From: Acidobacteriaceae bacterium
GTDB taxonomy: Bacteria; Acidobacteriota; Terriglobia; Terriglobales; Acidobacteriaceae
Length of the DNA stretch: 64,000 nt
Reading direction: 5' to 3'
NCBI GenBank assembly: GCA_035944135.1
Contig: DASZBM010000009.1
Location: forward strand, 1-64,000
The position numbers and the translations under genes were made by a program. The notes below the pieces were generated by a model, which worked only from the letters and a program-made list of their open reading frames with translations, searched no databases and was not told the origin of the DNA. The stretch's first letter is position 1. Each line of letters opens with the position of its first letter. Positions 35,290 to 42,989 of the stretch are shown piece by piece.

Positions 35290-35364
35290 CCGCCGCGCTT
35301 TGCAGCCGTGAGCGCACCGGCAAGTGGCGGAAGGGAGGAGTGGGCGAGAGCCCACTTTTTATTT
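35290..35364 (+). promoter_or_regulatory. rimP leader RNA with intrinsic-terminator/attenuator hairpin
   Basis: First a branched or extended stem: CCGCC (35290-35294) can pair with GGCGG (35326-35330), enclosing GCGCT/AGCGC (35295-35299 with 35311-35315). Then AGTGGGC-GAGA-GCCCACT (35339-35356), a 7-bp stem closed by a GNRA tetraloop, runs directly into TTTTT and ATTT. This is an intrinsic terminator located 52 bp before the rimP start, so it most likely attenuates the rimP-nusA transcript. rimP leaders with this kind of hairpin are known in other bacteria, and NusA itself is a termination factor, which makes autoregulation plausible. Confidence 0.6.
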
Positions 35365-35415
35365 GCTCCAAAATCCGGCCCGGCATTCGCCAGAACCGGC
35401 CTAACCCTGACCATC

Positions 35416-35982
35416 ATGGCCCTTCCACTCGACACAATCCGCGCCACCGCCGACCGCGTCGCCGGCTCTCACGGCCTCGAGGTCGTTGACATCGAGTTTG
35501 CCGGCGGCGGCAAACACCGCGCCCTCCGCGTCTTTGTTGAGAAGAATGCCGAAGCCCGCGCAGTCCTCGCCGAGCACACCGAAGATCTTCCCAAAGGCGT
35601 CCCGGTCGAGCTCCTCTCCGGTGTCACCCACGAAGACTGCGAGCACTTCGCCCGCGACTTCAGCACCGTTCTCGATGTCGAAGATCTCGTCCCCGGCTCC
35701 GAGTACACCCTCGAGGTCAGCTCCCCCGGCCTCGAGCGCAAGCTCCGCGGCGCCGCCGACTACGAGCGCTTCAAAGGCAGCCTCGTCAAACTCCAGACCT
35801 TTACGCCCGTCGAGAATAACCGTCACTTCACTGGCCGACTCACGGCTTTTGACGGCCACCGGCTAACCCTCGACCTGTCGGCCGTCAAACAGAAGGGCAA
35901 GGCAAAAAAGACCCTCACCACCCAGACCGTAACCATCGACCTGGCCAACGTAGAAAAAGCCAACTTAGTCGCAGAAATCTGA
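35416..35982 (+). CDS. rimP: Ribosome maturation factor RimP
   Basis: 188 aa. The N-terminal domain has the RimP pattern GLEVVDIEFAGGGKHRALRVFVEK, with the family motif DCEHFARDFSTVLDVEDLVPGSEYTLEVSSPGLERKL in the middle. The C-terminal SH3-like domain contains FTGRLTAFDGHRLTLDL. It assists 30S assembly. The start at 35416 (MALPLDTIRATADRV) gives normal length; an upstream in-frame start would run through the terminator hairpin. There is a roughly 20-residue insertion between the two halves of the first domain (EARAVLAEHTEDLP). It heads the rimP-nusA-infB series. Confidence 0.92.
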   Translation: MALPLDTIRATADRVAGSHGLEVVDIEFAGGGKHRALRVFVEKNAEARAVLAEHTEDLPKGVPVELLSGVTHEDCEHFARDFSTVLDVEDLVPGSEYTLEVSSPGLERKLRGAADYERFKGSLVKLQTFTPVENNRHFTGRLTAFDGHRLTLDLSAVKQKGKAKKTLTTQTVTIDLANVEKANLVAEI

Positions 35983-35983
35983 G

Positions 35984-36041
35984 TAGTTAGTGATCCGTGG
36001 CTAGTGGGAGTTTTTCACTAACCACTAACGACTAACCACTC
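35984..36041. repeat. Intergenic TAGTTAGTG...ACTAACCACT repeat, copy 2
   Basis: In the rimP-nusA gap, AGTTAGTG (35985-35992) is complemented by CACTAAC (36016-36022), followed by ACTAAC units to 36041. The right arm (36012-36041) matches that at 16378-16405 nearly base for base over about 20 positions, with one substitution and a shorter first spacer. It lies inside a probable operon, so it would be transcribed as a hairpin. Confidence 0.6.
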
Positions 36042-36073
36042 GCAAAAACACCGAACGAAACGAGATCCTCACA

Positions 36074-37726
36074 ATGGCAAGCGCACTCTACCAGTCCATC
36101 GAAATGCTGAGCCGCGAAAAGGGCATCGACCCCGAGATCGTCGTCGGCGCCGTTGAAGACGCCATCGCTCTCGCCACACGCAAGTTCTACAAGACGCAGG
36201 AGACCATGCGCGGCGAGCTCGACCGCGAGTCCGGCGAGATTCGCGCCTACGTCTACAAGACCGTCGTCGACGCCGAAGAACAGGTCGAAGACCCCGAGAA
36301 CCAGCTCACCCTCGAGGAGGCCCGCGCCCTCGCGCCCGAGGTCGAGGTCGGCGGCGAGCTCCGCTTCTACAAGGACACTTCCCCGCTCGGCCGCATCGCC
36401 GCCCAGATGGCCAAGCAGGTCATCTTCCAGAAGGTCCGCGAGGCCGAGCGCGACACCGTCTTCCAGGAATACGGCAGCCGCACCGGCGAGATCCTCACCG
36501 CCACCGTCAAGCGGCTCGAGCCCATGGATGTCATCTTCGACCTCGGCAAGGCCGAAGCCCGCATGCCCAAGCGCGAGCAGTCGCGCCTCGAGCAGTTCGC
36601 CATCGGCGAGCGCGTGCGCGTCGTCCTTCTCCGCGTCGACCGCGCCGCTAAAGGCCCGCAGGTCATCGTCTCCCGCGCCGCGCCGGCCCTCGTGCAGTCG
36701 CTCTTTCAATCGGAAGTCCCTGAGATCTACGACGGCACCGTCATCATCCGCGCCATCGCGCGCGAGGCCGGCGAGCGCACCAAGATCGCCGTCATGTCCC
36801 GCGACAAGGACGTCGACCCTGTCGGCGCCTGCGTCGGCATGAAGGGCATGCGCGTGCAGTCCATCATCCGCGAGTTGCGCGGCGAAAAGATCGACATCAT
36901 CGAGTTCTCCGAAGAGGTCACCACCTTCGCCGAGAAGGCCCTCCAGCCCGCCAAGGTCTCCCGCGTCTCCATCACCGACCTCGGCGACAAGCAGCTCGAG
37001 GTCATCGTCGACGACACGCAACTGTCCCTCGCCATTGGCAAGAAGGGCCAGAACGTGCGGCTCGCCGCCAAACTCCTCGGCTGGAAGATCGACATCAAGT
37101 CCGAAGAGGAGAAGCGTCAGGAGGTCGAGCAGCAGATGCAGGCCATGCAGGGCGCCGCCACCACGCCCATCGAGCAGATCACCGAGCTCGGCGACGGCGT
37201 GATGGAAAAGCTCATCGCCGCCGGCATCACCACCGTCGAGCAGCTCGCCGACATGACCGAAGAGGAACTCGGCGAAGTCCAGGGCATCGGCGAAAAATCC
37301 GTCGAAAAAATTGCTGCTGCCGTCCGCGATTACTTTGGCCGTCTTGAGCTGGCCGCCGCCAGCGCCGGAGGCGAAGAAAACCCGACCACCATTCCCGAAC
37401 CCGCGCTCGCCCTCGGTGAAGAAGCGGTCGCTGCAGGAGCAGCATCAGATGTGGCTGGAGACGAGGAACACTCTATGACACTCACACCTGAAGAGATACT
37501 GGCCCGCGAGGCTGCAAAATCCGGCACCGCCCGCGAGGTCGGCGAATACTCCGCCGAGGACATCGCCGAAGCTGAGGAGCAGATCTCGGAGTCCGATGCC
37601 AACGACGCTGCCGATGCCCGCGAAGAGGCCATCGAGCTCAACAACGACACCGTCGACAACCTTGTCGACGAAACCCAGGAATTCTCCGACGAGGGCATCG
37701 ACGACGCCGGTCACGGGCGTGACTGA
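36074..37726 (+). CDS. nusA: Transcription termination/antitermination protein NusA
   Basis: 550 aa. The N-terminal RNAP-binding domain (about 1-130, LSREKGIDPEIVVGAVEDAIALATRKFY) precedes the S1 domain (about 135-200). KH1 and KH2 (about 205-345) include CVGMKGMRVQSIIREL and IGKKGQNVRLAAKLLGW. A helix-hairpin-helix segment (VMEKLIAAGITTVEQLADM) follows at about 375-420. A final acidic tail of about 120 residues (rich in Glu, Asp, Ala) exceeds the usual bacterial length. It modulates pausing, termination and antitermination. Gene order rimP-nusA-infB is standard. Confidence 0.95.
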   Translation: MASALYQSIEMLSREKGIDPEIVVGAVEDAIALATRKFYKTQETMRGELDRESGEIRAYVYKTVVDAEEQVEDPENQLTLEEARALAPEVEVGGELRFYKDTSPLGRIAAQMAKQVIFQKVREAERDTVFQEYGSRTGEILTATVKRLEPMDVIFDLGKAEARMPKREQSRLEQFAIGERVRVVLLRVDRAAKGPQVIVSRAAPALVQSLFQSEVPEIYDGTVIIRAIAREAGERTKIAVMSRDKDVDPVGACVGMKGMRVQSIIRELRGEKIDIIEFSEEVTTFAEKALQPAKVSRVSITDLGDKQLEVIVDDTQLSLAIGKKGQNVRLAAKLLGWKIDIKSEEEKRQEVEQQMQAMQGAATTPIEQITELGDGVMEKLIAAGITTVEQLADMTEEELGEVQGIGEKSVEKIAAAVRDYFGRLELAAASAGGEENPTTIPEPALALGEEAVAAGAASDVAGDEEHSMTLTPEEILAREAAKSGTAREVGEYSAEDIAEAEEQISESDANDAADAREEAIELNNDTVDNLVDETQEFSDEGIDDAGHGRD

Positions 37727-37744
37727 CGCTCGTTCGGTTCTTAC

Positions 37745-37780
37745 CAGCCTGTAGCCGCATGAATTTGCGGTTACAGGCTG
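37745..37780. terminator. Long stem-loop between nusA and infB
   Basis: CAGCCTGTAGCCGCA (37745-37759) and TGCGGTTACAGGCTG (37766-37780) pair over 15 bases with one G-T wobble and a six-base loop. AAATTTTC follows, a weak T-tract. It may partly terminate nusA transcripts, implying a separate promoter for infB, or act as an RNA-processing or stability hairpin. Confidence 0.45.
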
Positions 37781-37978
37781 AAATTTTCAAGCTTTCAGGA
37801 GATACAGCATTTTCCTGAGGGTCTGGCGCAGAGACACAACAGTGGGCGGCGTTTTCCGGCAAAGAAAACTACTCTCGATGAATTGTCCAAGGGCAAAGTA
37901 TCTGGAAAAATGCTCTAATAAACTTGGATTAACTCTCACTACGATCGAGGCTGATATGACCAGCTAAGCGCGGTGATC

Positions 37979-38002
37979 AGGGCCGCGGATAACCGCCGCC
38001 CT
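37979..38002 (+). promoter_or_regulatory. Stem-loop in infB 5' leader
   Basis: AGGGC-C-GCGG, loop ATAA, CCGC-C-GCCCT: nine base pairs with one C-C mismatch, ending 15 bases before the infB ATG and just upstream of its AAAAGGA Shine-Dalgarno. It could affect translation initiation. Low certainty. Confidence 0.3.
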
Positions 38003-38017
38003 CAACAAAAGGATTGA

Positions 38018-41000
38018 ATGAGCAAAGTTCGAATCAACGATCTTGCACGGGAACTGGAGGTCAAGAGCAGGTCCATTCTTGACGCTCTCACGGCCGTCGG
38101 CGTCACAGAGAAAAAGACGCACTCCTCCTCCATCGAGGAACATGAGGCCGAGCAGGTGCGCGGCTACTTCGCCCGCGGCTCTCGTCCGGCTGCGCCCGCC
38201 AGGCCTGCCGCCGAGACGAAGCCTGCGTTCAACCTCTCGCACGTCTCCAAGCCCGGCGACGCCCTGAAGGCTATCCTCGAGCGCAAGCAGGCCGAAGCCG
38301 CCGCCAAGGCCCGCCCGCCGGCGCCCGTCGCGCGTCCCACCGTCGCCGCCCCGGCCGCCGCAGCCGCCGCGCGCCCTGCGCCGACCGCACCCCGTCCCGG
38401 AGCCCCGGCCGCTTCCACACCAGCCTCCGCACCCGCTGCCAGCGCCACTCCTCAGCCCGCGACCACGTCCAATCAGCCGCCGGCGCCGCGCCGCATCGTG
38501 CCGCAGCCCCGCGCCGCCGCGAACATCGTGACGCCCCGTCCCGGCGCTCCTGTGAGCTCTCCCACTGGGCTGGTGCGTCCTGGCGCTGCCCGCCCGACCC
38601 CAGGTCCTGTCGCAGTCCGGCCAGCGACACCGGCCCCCGCTGTCGCATCGACGCCCCCCGCAGCTCCCGTCGTGGTCAAGCCTTCGGCTGTCCCTCCGCC
38701 GGCCCCGGCCCCGGCCGCTGCTGCCGCTTCTGCAGCCAGCCCTGCGCCCACCGCGCCGGCCGCCGCAACTCCGCCGCCGGCTCCCGCGCCCGCAGCCGTC
38801 GCTCCTGAAGTCCCTGAGACGCCCGCGGCTCCTGCAGCGCCCGCGCCGCCTGTCCGCCGCGTCATTATGCCGCAGACCGGCCCGCGCCCGACCTACACCG
38901 CCGCTCCCGGCGCGGCCAATGCCGCCCGTCGCCCCATCTTCGAGCGCCCGCGCCCCACAGCACCAGGAAGTGGTCCTGGTGGTCCCGGTGGCCCCGGCGG
39001 CGGCCCTGGCAGTCGTCCCCTCGCCCCCGGCGCACGCCGGCCCATGCACCCCACTCGCACCTTCCCCGGCGGCCCTGGTGGTCCCGGAGGCCCAGGCGGC
39101 CCAGGCGGTCGTCCCGGCTTCCCCGGTCGCCCTGGCTTTGGTGGCCGTCCCGGCTTTGGTGGACGTCAGGGTGTCGGCCCCGGCGGTCTGCTTCCCCCAA
39201 CCGACGCCCCGGCGGCTCCCGGCCGTCCCGCGCGTCCCGGCCCTCGCGGCCGTGGCAATCAGCGCTACGTCAAGGACAAGGAAGTCGCTCTCAAGGGCTA
39301 CGCTCCGCGCCAGGGCGCCGCGCAGATTCCCGAGGGTGATCTCCCCATCACCCGCACCATCACCGTCACCGAAGGCATCTCGGTCAAGGACCTCGCCGAG
39401 AAGCTGGAAGTCCGCGGCAAGGATCTCATCGCTACCCTGCTCCTCCGCGGCGTGATGGTTACAGTCAACCAGTCGCTCGACTCCGAGCTCGTCAAGTCCG
39501 TCGCCCGCCAGTTCGGCGCCGACGCCCAGGTCATCTCCGTCGAAGAGCAGATCGAGAACGAGGCCATCGAAGGTCTTCTCGAGGACACCACAGGTCTCGT
39601 CGAGATCGTTCGCCCGCCCGTCGTCACCGTCATGGGCCACGTCGACCACGGCAAAACTTCGCTGCTCGACGCCATCCGCTCCACCGAAGTCGCCGCGGGC
39701 GAAGCCGGCGGCATCACCCAGCACATCGGCGCCTACAAGGTCCGCATCACCAAGGAAGACTCGCCCGCCTTCGGTCGCGAGATCGTCTTCCTCGACACCC
39801 CGGGCCACGAGGCCTTCACCCGCATGCGTGCACGCGGCGCCAAGATCACTGACATCGTCGTGATCGTCGTCGCCGCCGACGACGGCGTCATGCCCCAGAC
39901 CATCGAGGCCATCGACCACGCCCGCGCCGCCAACGTTCCCATCATCGTCGCGGTCAACAAGATCGACCGCCCCGACGCCAACCCCGATCGCGTCAAGCAG
40001 CAGCTCGCCGAGCGCGGCCTGCAGCCCGACGACTGGGGCGGCGACACACCCTTCGTCAATGTCTCCGCCAAGCAGCGCATCAACCTCGACGGCCTCGAGG
40101 AGATGATCTGCCTCCAGGCCGACCTCAAGCCCCAGAAAGCCACGCCCGAGCGTCCAGCTGTCGGCACCGTCATCGAGGCCAAGCTCGACCGCGGCCGCGG
40201 CGTCGTCGCCAGCGTCCTCGTCCAGAACGGCTCGCTCAAGCCTGGTGACAGCTACATCGTCGGCAACACCTTCGGCAAGGTCCGCGCCATGTTCAACGAC
40301 CGCGGCCAGCAGATTACCGAAGCCGGTCCATCGACCCCCGTCGAGATCCTTGGCCTTGAGTCCATCCCGGACGCCGGCGACACCTTCCTCGTCATGGCCG
40401 ACCGCGACCGTGCCAAGGAAATCGCCCGCTACCGCACCATGAAGGAGCGCGAAGCCCAGCTCGCCAAGTCCTCCCGCATCTCGCTCGAAGGTCTCGCCGA
40501 GCAGATCAAGCAGGCTGGCGTCAAGGACCTCAACCTCATCCTCAAGGGCGACGTGCAGGGCTCCGTCGAAGTTCTCGCCGACTCGCTCCAGCGCATGTCC
40601 ACCGAGAAGGTTCGCGTCCGCGTTCTCCGTGCCGGCGTCGGTGCCATCACCGAGTCCGACATCCTGCTCGCCTCCGCCTCGAACGCCGTCGTCATCGGCT
40701 TCAACGTGCGGCCCGAGCGCAAGGCCCAGGAGCTCGCCGATCAGGAGAAGGTGGAAGTTCGCCTCCACTCCATCATCTACGAGCTGCAGGACGAGATGAC
40801 CAAGGCCATGTTCGGTCTCCTTGAGCCCGTCTTCAAGGAGGTCTACCAGGGCCGCGCCGAGGTGCTCAACGTCTTCAAGATCACCAAGGTCGGTCAGATT
40901 GCCGGCTGCACCGTTCGCGACGGCCTCATCAAGCGCGACAGCCAGGTCCGCGTCACCCGCGAAGGTGCCGAGGTCTGGAAGGGCAAAATCGCCAGCCTCA

Positions 41001-41260
41001 AGCGCTTCAAGGACGACGTCTCCGAAGTCCGCAGCGGCATGGAGTGCGGTATCGACCTCGCCGGCTTCAAGGACATCCGCGTTGGCGACGTCATCGAAGC
41101 CTTCACCACCGAGAAGCTCGCCGCCGAACTCGGCCAGAACACCGCCGAGCTCAAGCGCCAGCAGATGGCCGAGCTCAAGGTCGCCAAAGAGCGCGAAAAC
41201 GAGATCGCCGCCGCCGATGCAGCCGCAGCCGCGGATGCAGCTGCCTCCGTTACCGTCTAG
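38018..41260 (+). CDS. infB: Translation initiation factor IF-2
   Basis: 1080 aa. The N-terminal IF2-N module ([26 protein letters not shown]) is followed by a Pro/Ala-rich and then Gly-rich low-complexity linker (about residues 50-420). A second IF2-N ([26 protein letters not shown]) leads into the GTPase domain: G1 GHVDHGKT at 540-547, [19 protein letters not shown] and NKID. Domains II, III and C2 (fMet-tRNA binding) follow. The linker makes it longer than E. coli IF-2 (890 aa). AAAAGGA precedes the ATG. A strong terminator follows. Confidence 0.96.
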   Translation: MSKVRINDLARELEVKSRSILDALTAVGVTEKKTHSSSIEEHEAEQVRGYFARGSRPAAPARPAAETKPAFNLSHVSKPGDALKAILERKQAEAAAKARPPAPVARPTVAAPAAAAAARPAPTAPRPGAPAASTPASAPAASATPQPATTSNQPPAPRRIVPQPRAAANIVTPRPGAPVSSPTGLVRPGAARPTPGPVAVRPATPAPAVASTPPAAPVVVKPSAVPPPAPAPAAAAASAASPAPTAPAAATPPPAPAPAAVAPEVPETPAAPAAPAPPVRRVIMPQTGPRPTYTAAPGAANAARRPIFERPRPTAPGSGPGGPGGPGGGPGSRPLAPGARRPMHPTRTFPGGPGGPGGPGGPGGRPGFPGRPGFGGRPGFGGRQGVGPGGLLPPTDAPAAPGRPARPGPRGRGNQRYVKDKEVALKGYAPRQGAAQIPEGDLPITRTITVTEGISVKDLAEKLEVRGKDLIATLLLRGVMVTVNQSLDSELVKSVARQFGADAQVISVEEQIENEAIEGLLEDTTGLVEIVRPPVVTVMGHVDHGKTSLLDAIRSTEVAAGEAGGITQHIGAYKVRITKEDSPAFGREIVFLDTPGHEAFTRMRARGAKITDIVVIVVAADDGVMPQTIEAIDHARAANVPIIVAVNKIDRPDANPDRVKQQLAERGLQPDDWGGDTPFVNVSAKQRINLDGLEEMICLQADLKPQKATPERPAVGTVIEAKLDRGRGVVASVLVQNGSLKPGDSYIVGNTFGKVRAMFNDRGQQITEAGPSTPVEILGLESIPDAGDTFLVMADRDRAKEIARYRTMKEREAQLAKSSRISLEGLAEQIKQAGVKDLNLILKGDVQGSVEVLADSLQRMSTEKVRVRVLRAGVGAITESDILLASASNAVVIGFNVRPERKAQELADQEKVEVRLHSIIYELQDEMTKAMFGLLEPVFKEVYQGRAEVLNVFKITKVGQIAGCTVRDGLIKRDSQVRVTREGAEVWKGKIASLKRFKDDVSEVRSGMECGIDLAGFKDIRVGDVIEAFTTEKLAAELGQNTAELKRQQMAELKVAKERENEIAAADAAAAADAAASVTV

Positions 41261-41283
41261 CGCCAACCCACTCACGCAACACC

Positions 41284-41310
41284 AAAGGCCGGGACTCTGT
41301 CCCGGCCTTT
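41284..41310 (+). terminator. Intrinsic terminator after infB
   Basis: AAAGGCCGGGAC (41284-41295) and GTCCCGGCCTTT (41299-41310) form a perfect 12-bp stem with loop TCT, ending in TTT and starting 24 bases after the infB stop. This is a convincing end of the rimP-nusA-infB unit and could act in both directions. Confidence 0.8.
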
Positions 41311-41349
41311 ACCTTCTGTGTGATGTTTCAGGGGCGGCTCAACCCGAGC

Positions 41350-41631
41350 TCAATAATCCCAACAGCCAGGGCAGCCAGTTGGAATACTTACGACTGCACT
41401 TCCGGTCTGGTTGCAACTGCTGCCGGAGACAGCGTAGTTCCCGGTAATCTCATTCGTATTCGGGTCCAGTGTGCCGAGAAACGTGAGGCTGCCGCTGCTG
41501 GTATCAAATTCGAGGCCCACAGAAGCGCCGAGAATGAAGCTGCCGGAAGGATACGTTCCCGCCTTCATTGTTCCCGCACTCAGGCACGCGATATCGAATG
41601 TGGAATCCCCGGAGATCTCAAAACCGCAGCG
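41350..41631 (-). pseudogene. 5'-truncated remnant of an unknown secreted-type protein
   Basis: Read on the minus strand, an open frame of about 93 codons runs from a stop at 41634 to a stop at 41350. Content: SGDSTFDIACLSAGTMKAGTYPSGSF, then DTSSGSLTFLGTLDPNTNEITGNYAVSGSSCNQTGSAVV. This Gly/Thr/Ser beta-strand style is typical of small lipoproteins in Acidobacteriota, and the composition looks like real coding sequence. But the frame has no signal peptide, and its 5' side runs into the 3' end of the diguanylate cyclase gene. I read it as the surviving 3' part of a deleted gene. A short functional ORF from the ATG at 41568 (72 aa) is the alternative. Confidence 0.4.
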
Positions 41632-42885
41632 TCAGTTCACTGCCGCGCCCTTTGCCACCGTCTCCACCTGTAGCTCGATACGCAACCAGTCCACCAGCGC
41701 GTTATTCCGTCCATTGCGCTTGGCCGCGTACAGCAACTTATCCGCGCGCCGGATCGCGTCCGCCAGATCCTCTCCCACTCGATACTCCGCAATCCCGAAG
41801 CTCGCCGTAATCCGCCGCTGCCGCAGGCTTCCGCTCCCAAATCGCGTTGCTTCGATCGCGAGTCTCAGCCGCTCAATCAAATCCCGCGCATCCTCGCGAT
41901 GAATGTCCGAGAGCAGCATCACAAACTCCTCTCCTCCAAACCGCGCCATCTCATCACCGCGACGAAGGTTCTCTCGCAGCAGCTCAGCAACCTTCACCAG
42001 CACCGCATCGCCATCCATGTGGCCGCACGAGTCATTAATCGCCTTGAAGTGGTCGATGTCGCACACCGCGACGCTGAAGCATGTTCCCTTCGCCCTGGCG
42101 ATCTGCCGTCTGGCAGCCTCTTCGAAGCCGCGCCGGTTCAGCAGACCCGTCAAAGGATCCTCCATCGCTCGTCCGCGCAGTTCCTCAATCACGTCGACCA
42201 CCACCGCGGTCACGAACGTCAAGCCCACCACCAGAACAAGAACCGCGTACGTCGCATTCATCCACTGCCAATAGCTCGAATGGGCGAACGCCATCATGTC
42301 CCGGCTCTGTCCCGTCGTTCCAAAAGACAACAGCGTACGCGGAAATCCCTGGATGCCCAGCACCAGCACCACCCCGAACACCATGCGGTCGATCGGCTTC
42401 TTCGCGGCGCGGCCAAGATACACCGCATCAATCAGCGTCAGCGCGCCGAGCCCGAAGTTCATCACATAAATTCGCGCCTTCAGGTTCGGATCCGCGAAGC
42501 AGAAGTACGCAATCCCCAGCAGCACCAGCCCCGCAATCCACAACCGTGCCACTCGCGGCCTCAGATTCACCCGCTTGTAGCATCCGTTCAACAACGCAAT
42601 CACGGCACCCGTATACACCATCGCCGAGAGCATGAAGTTCCACGCGATGTCACGCGGGATCCCCGCCGTCTGCGCACACGTCCCAACCGTAAACAGTGTG
42701 AACGACACCGACAGATACAACAGGTATCGCAGCCGCCTCTGCCACCACCAAAGACCGAAGAATACCGCCCCAAACACCAGCGACCGCAGCGGGACGAGAA
42801 CCGCCAACCCCGTCCCCGTAAACAACTCTCTGTGATGCACCAGCAAGTACGTGGCCCCGATTTCTGATTTGCCGCAGTCAACCAC
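41632..42885 (-). CDS. Membrane diguanylate cyclase (GGDEF)
   Basis: 417 aa from a GTG; the exact start is uncertain. The N-terminal half has about six hydrophobic helices (LAVLVPLRSLVFGAVFFGLWWW, WIAGLVLLGIAYFCFA, AVLVLVVGLTFVTAVVV) without a recognisable sensor fold. The C-terminal GGDEF domain (about 250-405) has DPLTGLLNRRGF, DIDHFKAINDSCGHMDGD and an active GGEEF signature, then ASFGIAEY and ADKLLYAAKRNGRN. It should make c-di-GMP from GTP. No RxxD inhibitory site is evident four to five residues before GGEEF. The other c-di-GMP protein in the window is the EAL protein at 34200. Confidence 0.88.
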   Translation of the reverse strand: MVDCGKSEIGATYLLVHHRELFTGTGLAVLVPLRSLVFGAVFFGLWWWQRRLRYLLYLSVSFTLFTVGTCAQTAGIPRDIAWNFMLSAMVYTGAVIALLNGCYKRVNLRPRVARLWIAGLVLLGIAYFCFADPNLKARIYVMNFGLGALTLIDAVYLGRAAKKPIDRMVFGVVLVLGIQGFPRTLLSFGTTGQSRDMMAFAHSSYWQWMNATYAVLVLVVGLTFVTAVVVDVIEELRGRAMEDPLTGLLNRRGFEEAARRQIARAKGTCFSVAVCDIDHFKAINDSCGHMDGDAVLVKVAELLRENLRRGDEMARFGGEEFVMLLSDIHREDARDLIERLRLAIEATRFGSGSLRQRRITASFGIAEYRVGEDLADAIRRADKLLYAAKRNGRNNALVDWLRIELQVETVAKGAAVN

Positions 42886-42989
42886 AGTTTCGCATTACGG
42901 AGATTCCGCGCCAATGCCACTTATGGCGGAGTTCGTATTATCTACCCACTGTCCCAGACAGGCACACGCCTCATGATTTGCCGCGACCG

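Larger units (their letters stand above)
35070..35415 (+). other. Intergenic region: palindromes, then promoter and leader of rimP
   Basis: 346 bp without a gene. The left part (35098-35220) is rich in short palindromes, including a perfect 8-bp stem with loop TTCA at 35148-35167 and 5-bp stems at 35191-35202 and 35208-35218. The right part holds a sigma-70-like promoter (35241-35269) and a structured leader ending in an intrinsic-terminator-like hairpin (35290-35364) ahead of rimP. No small ORF with convincing features was seen. Confidence 0.65.

Noticed and set aside
37964-41275. An 1103-codon open frame on the - strand opposite infB
   Set aside because: Exact antisense of IF-2, with Leu/Gly/Asp repeats mirroring the codon bias. 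No homologous domain or signal is visible.
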